Shown: in pieces, positions 60,600 to 64,000 of the stretch
Position numbering within the stretch: the first letter of the stretch is position 1
How the letters are laid out: every line of letters starts with the position of its first letter
Source of the DNA: Streptomyces sp. RPA4-2
GTDB lineage: Bacteria; Actinomycetota; Actinomycetes; Streptomycetales; Streptomycetaceae
Assembly (NCBI RefSeq): GCF_012273515.2
Contig: NZ_CP050975.2
Coordinates: forward strand, 3,720,001-3,784,000
Length of the DNA: 64,000 bases
Reading direction: 5' to 3'
Program-made: the position numbers and the translations under genes
Notes under the pieces: generated by a model
The model's database searches: none
What the model was told of the DNA's origin: nothing
Seen by the model: only the letters and a program-made list of their open reading frames with translations

Positions 60600-61298
60600 T
60601 GTCCTCTGGCTCCTGTCGCGCGCCATTGCGTGACGTAGAAGGAAATACGGTCTCTTCTCCGACGTGACGCCGTGACGCGGGGTGTCCGGTCTGGTCCGAC
60701 GCTATGCCGCATGGAGAGATGGGCGGGGGGATATCGGCCATGTTCGGCACCTCTGGGGACTGTGACGCTGCTCTCGGCGACGTCCGTCCACGGGGTGTCA
60801 TCGGCATACGGAGTGCGCTTGCCGCTCCGTCCCGCCCGCGAAGGTCAGCGACTGACGCCCGGTCACGGATGTCGTCCGTGGTCTCCGGGCGCGGGGCAGG
60901 GGCGACGGCGCCCCCGCGAGATATCGCGCTGATCACGCCACCAGGCTATCGCTCCTCACCCCGGACTCGTCATGAGCCGTATGTGTACAAAACCGGGGGT
61001 CGAACTTTGACAGTCTGCACAGGGACGAAAGGGACGGTAACGTGCAGTGCGGGCCACGGGGGCTGTCGGCGTGGGTCCCGCACGGGTCGCAGGGACGGCT
61101 TGCGCGGCCCCTGGAGGGGCACGGGGAACTGCGCGACCAGCGAGCGGCCCGCGGCCGGTACAACCCCCGCGGTGCCCCGGCGAGCCGCCACTCCGTTCCC
61201 GAAACACCTGCGCGCCCCCTTGGCAGGGCCCGCCCGCCGAGGCACGTTGCCCAGGACGGCCGACGAAGACGCACCCACGGCTCACAGAGCGGAGCGAC
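60600..61298. other. Gap between gdhB and the DJ-1/PfpI gene
   Basis: About 700 bp without a convincing gene; open frames here lack codon bias and ribosome sites. It must hold divergent promoters. TTGACA at 61007-61012 is a perfect -35 box for the plus strand but has no good -10 partner. A dispersed repeat occupies 61115-61141. Confidence 0.5.
61115..61141. repeat. Dispersed intergenic motif, second copy
   Basis: ACGGGGAACTGCGCGACCAG with flanks closely matches 26921-26945. The short GCGC...GCGC arms could form a small stem. Confidence 0.7.
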
Positions 61299-61865
61299 AT
61301 GGCAGCGAAGATCCTGATCGTCACCGGTGACGCGGCGGAGTCACTGGAGGTCCTGTACCCCTACCAGCGCCTGCGCGAGGAGGGCTACGAGGTCCACATC
61401 GCGGCCCCCAGCCGCAAGAAGCTCCAGTTCGTGGTCCACGACTTCGAACCCGGCTTCGACACGTACACCGAGAAGCCCGGCTACACCTGGCCCGCCGATC
61501 TCGCCTTCAGCGAGGTCGACCCCGGCCAGTACGTCGCCCTGGTGATCCCGGGCGGCCGCGCCCCCGAGTATCTGCGGGGCGACCCCGAACTCCGCAAGAT
61601 CCTCAGGTCCTTCTTCGAGACGGACAAGCCCGTGGCCCAGATCTGCCACGGGCCGCTGCTCACCGCCTCCGTCGACGCCCTGCGCGGGCGCCGCGTCACC
61701 GCGTATCCGGCACTGGAACCGGACATGCAGACCGCCGGCGCGACCTTCCAGGACACGGAGACGGTGGTCGACGGCACACTCGTCTCGGCACGCGCCTGGC
61801 CGGACCACTCCAGCTGGATGCGCGAGTTCCTCACGGTCCTGCGCGCGAAGGCGCCGGTGACCTGA
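61299..61865 (+). CDS. DJ-1/PfpI-family protein
   Basis: 188 residues with the class I glutamine-amidotransferase-like fold. The nucleophile Cys is in VAQICHGPLLTAS and the preceding acidic residue in VIPGGRAPEYL, as in PfpI/YhbO deglycase or chaperone-like members. No signal peptide. GGAG five bases upstream of the ATG. Exact substrate unknown; stress protection is the usual role of the family. Confidence 0.93.
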   Translation: MAAKILIVTGDAAESLEVLYPYQRLREEGYEVHIAAPSRKKLQFVVHDFEPGFDTYTEKPGYTWPADLAFSEVDPGQYVALVIPGGRAPEYLRGDPELRKILRSFFETDKPVAQICHGPLLTASVDALRGRRVTAYPALEPDMQTAGATFQDTETVVDGTLVSARAWPDHSSWMREFLTVLRAKAPVT

Positions 61866-61917
61866 CCGGCGGACGGAGCCTGGCCTCCCGGCGTACCGGC
61901 CGCCGGCGTCGCTGCGG

Positions 61918-62586
61918 TCAGGCCGCCAGCCGCTCGGCCTCCTCGACCGCTTCGGCCAGGCTGTCCACCACGGGCACACCCGCCACTTCGAGGCTGGCGC
62001 GGCCGTGCGATCCGCCGGTGTAGAGCACGGCCCGCGCCCCCACGTGCAGCGCGGCGACCGCGTCGTCGGCGGCGTCCCCGATCACGACCGTCCGCCGCGG
62101 ATCCACCCCGGCGAGCGCGCCGATGTGCCGCACCATGTGCTCCGCCTTGCTGCCGCCGGACGGTCCCGTCCGCCCGTCCACCCGTACGAAGTGCGGCTCG
62201 ATACCGAACCCTCTGACCAGCGGGACCAGCTCGTCGTGGCCGTACATGCTCAGCAGTGACTGGCTGTGCCCCGCCGACCGCCACCCGGCGAGCAGCGTCG
62301 CCGCCCCCTCCGTCAGCTCGCAGGCCGTGCGGTGCCGCGTGTAGTACCGGTGGAAGGTCTCGTCCATGATCTCCCACTCGGCGTCCGTCGGCAGCCTCCC
62401 CATCAGCCGCTCGTAGAACTTGGGCACCGGGACGCAGTACAACGCCCGGTACCGCTCCAGCGTGATCGGCTCCAGCCCCAGTTCGGCGAACGCCGCGTTC
62501 GTCGCGCCGATGATCGCGGCGTTGTCGTGGAACAGAGTCCCGTTCCAGTCCCACACGATGTGCGCTGCTGCTCCGTGCTTCCCCAT
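61918..62586 (-). CDS. HAD-superfamily hydrolase (phosphoglycolate-phosphatase-like)
   Basis: 222 residues. Motif I is VWDWNGTLF (nucleophile Asp; Trp between the two Asp is unusual but seen in this subgroup), motif II SMYGHDE, Lys in GGSKAEHM, motif IV VVIGDAADD. A helical cap lies at about 20-85. A small-molecule phosphatase; substrate not predictable. Convergent with the DJ-1/PfpI gene. Confidence 0.91.
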   Translation of the reverse strand: MGKHGAAAHIVWDWNGTLFHDNAAIIGATNAAFAELGLEPITLERYRALYCVPVPKFYERLMGRLPTDAEWEIMDETFHRYYTRHRTACELTEGAATLLAGWRSAGHSQSLLSMYGHDELVPLVRGFGIEPHFVRVDGRTGPSGGSKAEHMVRHIGALAGVDPRRTVVIGDAADDAVAALHVGARAVLYTGGSHGRASLEVAGVPVVDSLAEAVEEAERLAA

Positions 62587-62630
62587 ACCAAGAACGTACC
62601 CGGCTCCACCGACAACGGGACGGGGGCGCC

Positions 62631-63146
62631 TCAGTCCCCGAGTCCCACCAGGTTGGGGATCTCCTGCGTCGCGAACCACAACAGCTCGTGGTCCTCTGCC
62701 CCGTCCACGACGAACTGCGCGTCGTCGTCCCCGTGGTCGGCCGCCCCGAGCGCCCGCACGGCGGCCGACACGTCCTCCTCGGCGTCGTCGGCGTCGACGT
62801 GCACCGCGGCCGCCTTGGCCAGCGGCACCGCCCCGGACACCCGCACCTCGCCGAGCGCCACCGGATCGAGCCCCCGGTCGGGATCGGCTGCCGCGGCGCG
62901 GTCGGGGACGTCGACGGCGACGACCACCCGGCGCCGCGCGGTGTCCCGCTCCCCCGCGAGCAGCCGGAGGGAGGCCAGCGCGGCCCGGTTCAGCGCCGCG
63001 TACTCGAGCTCCTCGATGTCGTCGGAGAGATACCACTCGCGCAGGGCGGGCGTGACCGCGTACGCCACGAACGGTCCCGTTCCCAGTTCCCCCGTCTTGT
63101 GCGCCTCGGCGAGCCCGGAGAGGGTCAGGGGGACGTAGACGCGCAT
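62631..63146 (-). CDS. Conserved hypothetical protein (DUF6912-like)
   Basis: 171 residues beginning MRVYVPLTLSGLAEAHKTG and continuing FVAYAVTPALREWYLSDDIE, EYAALNRAALASLRLL and an acidic end. This matches the actinobacterial DUF6912 family as I remember it. No helix, no catalytic motif. 44 bp upstream of the HAD gene, same strand. Confidence 0.85.
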   Translation of the reverse strand: MRVYVPLTLSGLAEAHKTGELGTGPFVAYAVTPALREWYLSDDIEELEYAALNRAALASLRLLAGERDTARRRVVVAVDVPDRAAAADPDRGLDPVALGEVRVSGAVPLAKAAAVHVDADDAEEDVSAAVRALGAADHGDDDAQFVVDGAEDHELLWFATQEIPNLVGLGD

Positions 63147-63487
63147 GGCTGGCCGCTTTCGTAGTCGGGGAGCTCCTGAGTGGTCGGGGAGCTCCTGGGA
63201 GGGCTGTCCCGCGCCTCCCGGGAGGGCCTTCAGGATACGGGTGGGCGTCCTCTTTCGGGTCCCGGGCCCTACCGCCCGCGACGTCCACCCCCGGCCCGCG
63301 ATTCACCCGGTACGCCCCTTTCGCGTCAAGGCCCCCGCACCCACCGGTCACCCTGATAGGTGAATCCTCCAGCCGCCGCGACGCGTGCCGGACATCCTTG
63401 CGGGCCCCCGCTCCCGCCTCGTACAAGATCTCCGACACGAAAGTTACCGCCCGGTACCGACCGGGCCGCAGCGAGCGGGGACGACGC
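63147..63487. other. Divergent gap before the Rv3235-family gene
   Basis: 341 bp without a gene. It begins with a 15-bp direct repeat (GTCGGGGAGCTCCTG at 63164-63178 and 63183-63197) followed by a GC-rich inverted sequence (CCTGGGAGGG / CCTCCCGGGAGGG region, 63194-63230). GGGGA lies before the next start. No clear promoter seen. Confidence 0.45.
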
Positions 63488-64000
63488 ATGAACAAGGTGA
63501 TGACCAGGACGCAGCGCCGCCCGGGCACCCGCCCTCCCGGCCGCCAGGACACCCGTCGACCGGGAGGCGCCCCGCCCCGCGCCCCGGGCGGCGGCGCTCC
63601 CCGCACGGCTCCCGCGGGCAGCCCGCCGCCGTCACCCCCGCGTACCACCCCGGTCCCGGCCCCCTGCCCGGACGGAACCCGGCAGGGCCCCGCTCCGCAG
63701 CCCCGGCCCACCGACGTCTTCGCCGACCGCCTGCTCGCCGTGCTGAGCGGTCAGCGCCCCGTCCACTGCATGCTGCGCCACACCGCGGGCCGCGCCTACG
63801 ACGAGCTCGCCTGGCTCGCCGAACGCGGCCGGCTGCGCACCCGTGGCAGTCGGCCGGTCGTCCGCGACATCGGCTACTACGTCCCCCGCCCCGGGGCGAT
63901 CGAGGCCTTCGCCCGCATCGGCGCCGGTGACCAGATCCGCGCCATGGCCTTCCGCCTGGAACAGGGCCCCGACCTCCGCTGGCGGTGCACGGCGGTGGAG
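63488..64000 (+). CDS. Rv3235-family protein, 5' part (cut by window end)
   Basis: 171 codons are visible with no stop before the edge. Residues 1-75 are Pro/Arg-rich and probably disordered. From about 78 the conserved part reads VFADRLLAVLSGQRPVHCML, RAYDELAWLAERGRL, IGYYVPRPGAIEAFARIG, FRLEQGPDLRWRCTAVE, the pattern of the actinobacterial Rv3235 family usually found beside secA. Function unknown. The sequence stops near the expected C-terminus. Confidence 0.87.
   Translation, partial: MNKVMTRTQRRPGTRPPGRQDTRRPGGAPPRAPGGGAPRTAPAGSPPPSPPRTTPVPAPCPDGTRQGPAPQPRPTDVFADRLLAVLSGQRPVHCMLRHTAGRAYDELAWLAERGRLRTRGSRPVVRDIGYYVPRPGAIEAFARIGAGDQIRAMAFRLEQGPDLRWRCTAVE

Noticed and set aside
60704..61330. 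Open frame upstream of the DJ-1/PfpI gene
   Set aside because: Arg/Gly/Pro-rich translation without domain features; overlaps a dispersed repeat and lacks a ribosome site.

Overview
The window is a 64 kb stretch of high-GC actinobacterial chromosome, almost certainly from a Streptomyces. Grounds are the very high third-position GC, frequent GTG/TTG starts, the order smpB / S41 protease / ftsX / ftsE / prfB / twin Ser-Thr kinases, a 1646-residue NAD-dependent glutamate dehydrogenase, a class-E-sortase LAETG surface protein and sugar importers without their own ATPase. From memory this order resembles the S. coelicolor region around SCO2960-SCO3004. No prophage, transposase, CRISPR array or tRNA gene was seen; the only RNA gene found is ssrA (tmRNA).

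Layout. (1) 1-4.2 kb: a membrane protein with a hexapeptide-repeat cytoplasmic region, a LysR regulator and a divergent MFS transporter. (2) 4.2-10.7 kb: an inducible sugar operon (binding lipoprotein, two permeases, YicI-type alpha-xylosidase, LacI regulator) with a recognisable promoter and two LacI-type operators. (3) 10.8-12.9 kb: an XRE regulator divergent from a methionine aminopeptidase around a 22-bp palindrome, a decayed small gene, and tmRNA. (4) 12.99-19.1 kb: housekeeping genes smpB, S41 protease, ftsX, ftsE, a zinc-ribbon membrane protein, an LAETG surface protein and prfB. (5) 18.97-26.5 kb: two membrane Ser/Thr kinases and a large FHA-FtsK ATPase transcribed away from them. (6) 26.5-30.8 kb: a repeat-rich intergenic stretch, then a second sugar ABC importer.

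(7) 30.9-55.5 kb: an accessory cell-envelope island. It holds three tandem GT2-TagF fusion proteins, several multispanning glycosyltransferases (GT39/GT87 type), a frameshifted GT2 enzyme, galE, a TagGH-type polymer exporter, a GT4 enzyme, a fourth and longer GT2-TagF fusion and a GtrA flippase-like protein. Unrelated genes are interspersed: ohr/ohrR, an SDR with its TetR regulator, a truncated ADP-ribosylglycohydrolase and a second TetR. Together these genes look able to build, sugar-decorate and export a phosphopolyol (teichoic-acid-like) wall polymer. No TagO/TagA-type initiation gene is present, so priming must be encoded elsewhere. (8) 55.6-64 kb: gdhB, a DJ-1/PfpI protein, a HAD phosphatase, a DUF6912-like protein and the 5' part of an Rv3235-family gene cut by the window edge.

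Three genes (MFS 5' end, Ser/Thr kinase 3' end, GT2 at 43-45 kb) carry frame breaks at or beside short C/G runs. These may be real lesions or base-calling errors. The most interesting items are the GT2-TagF gene family (one member has its catalytic-region His and neighbouring Gln transposed), an inverted-repeat-bounded array of nine 20-bp units at 26.6-26.8 kb, and the kinase/FHA-FtsK locus.
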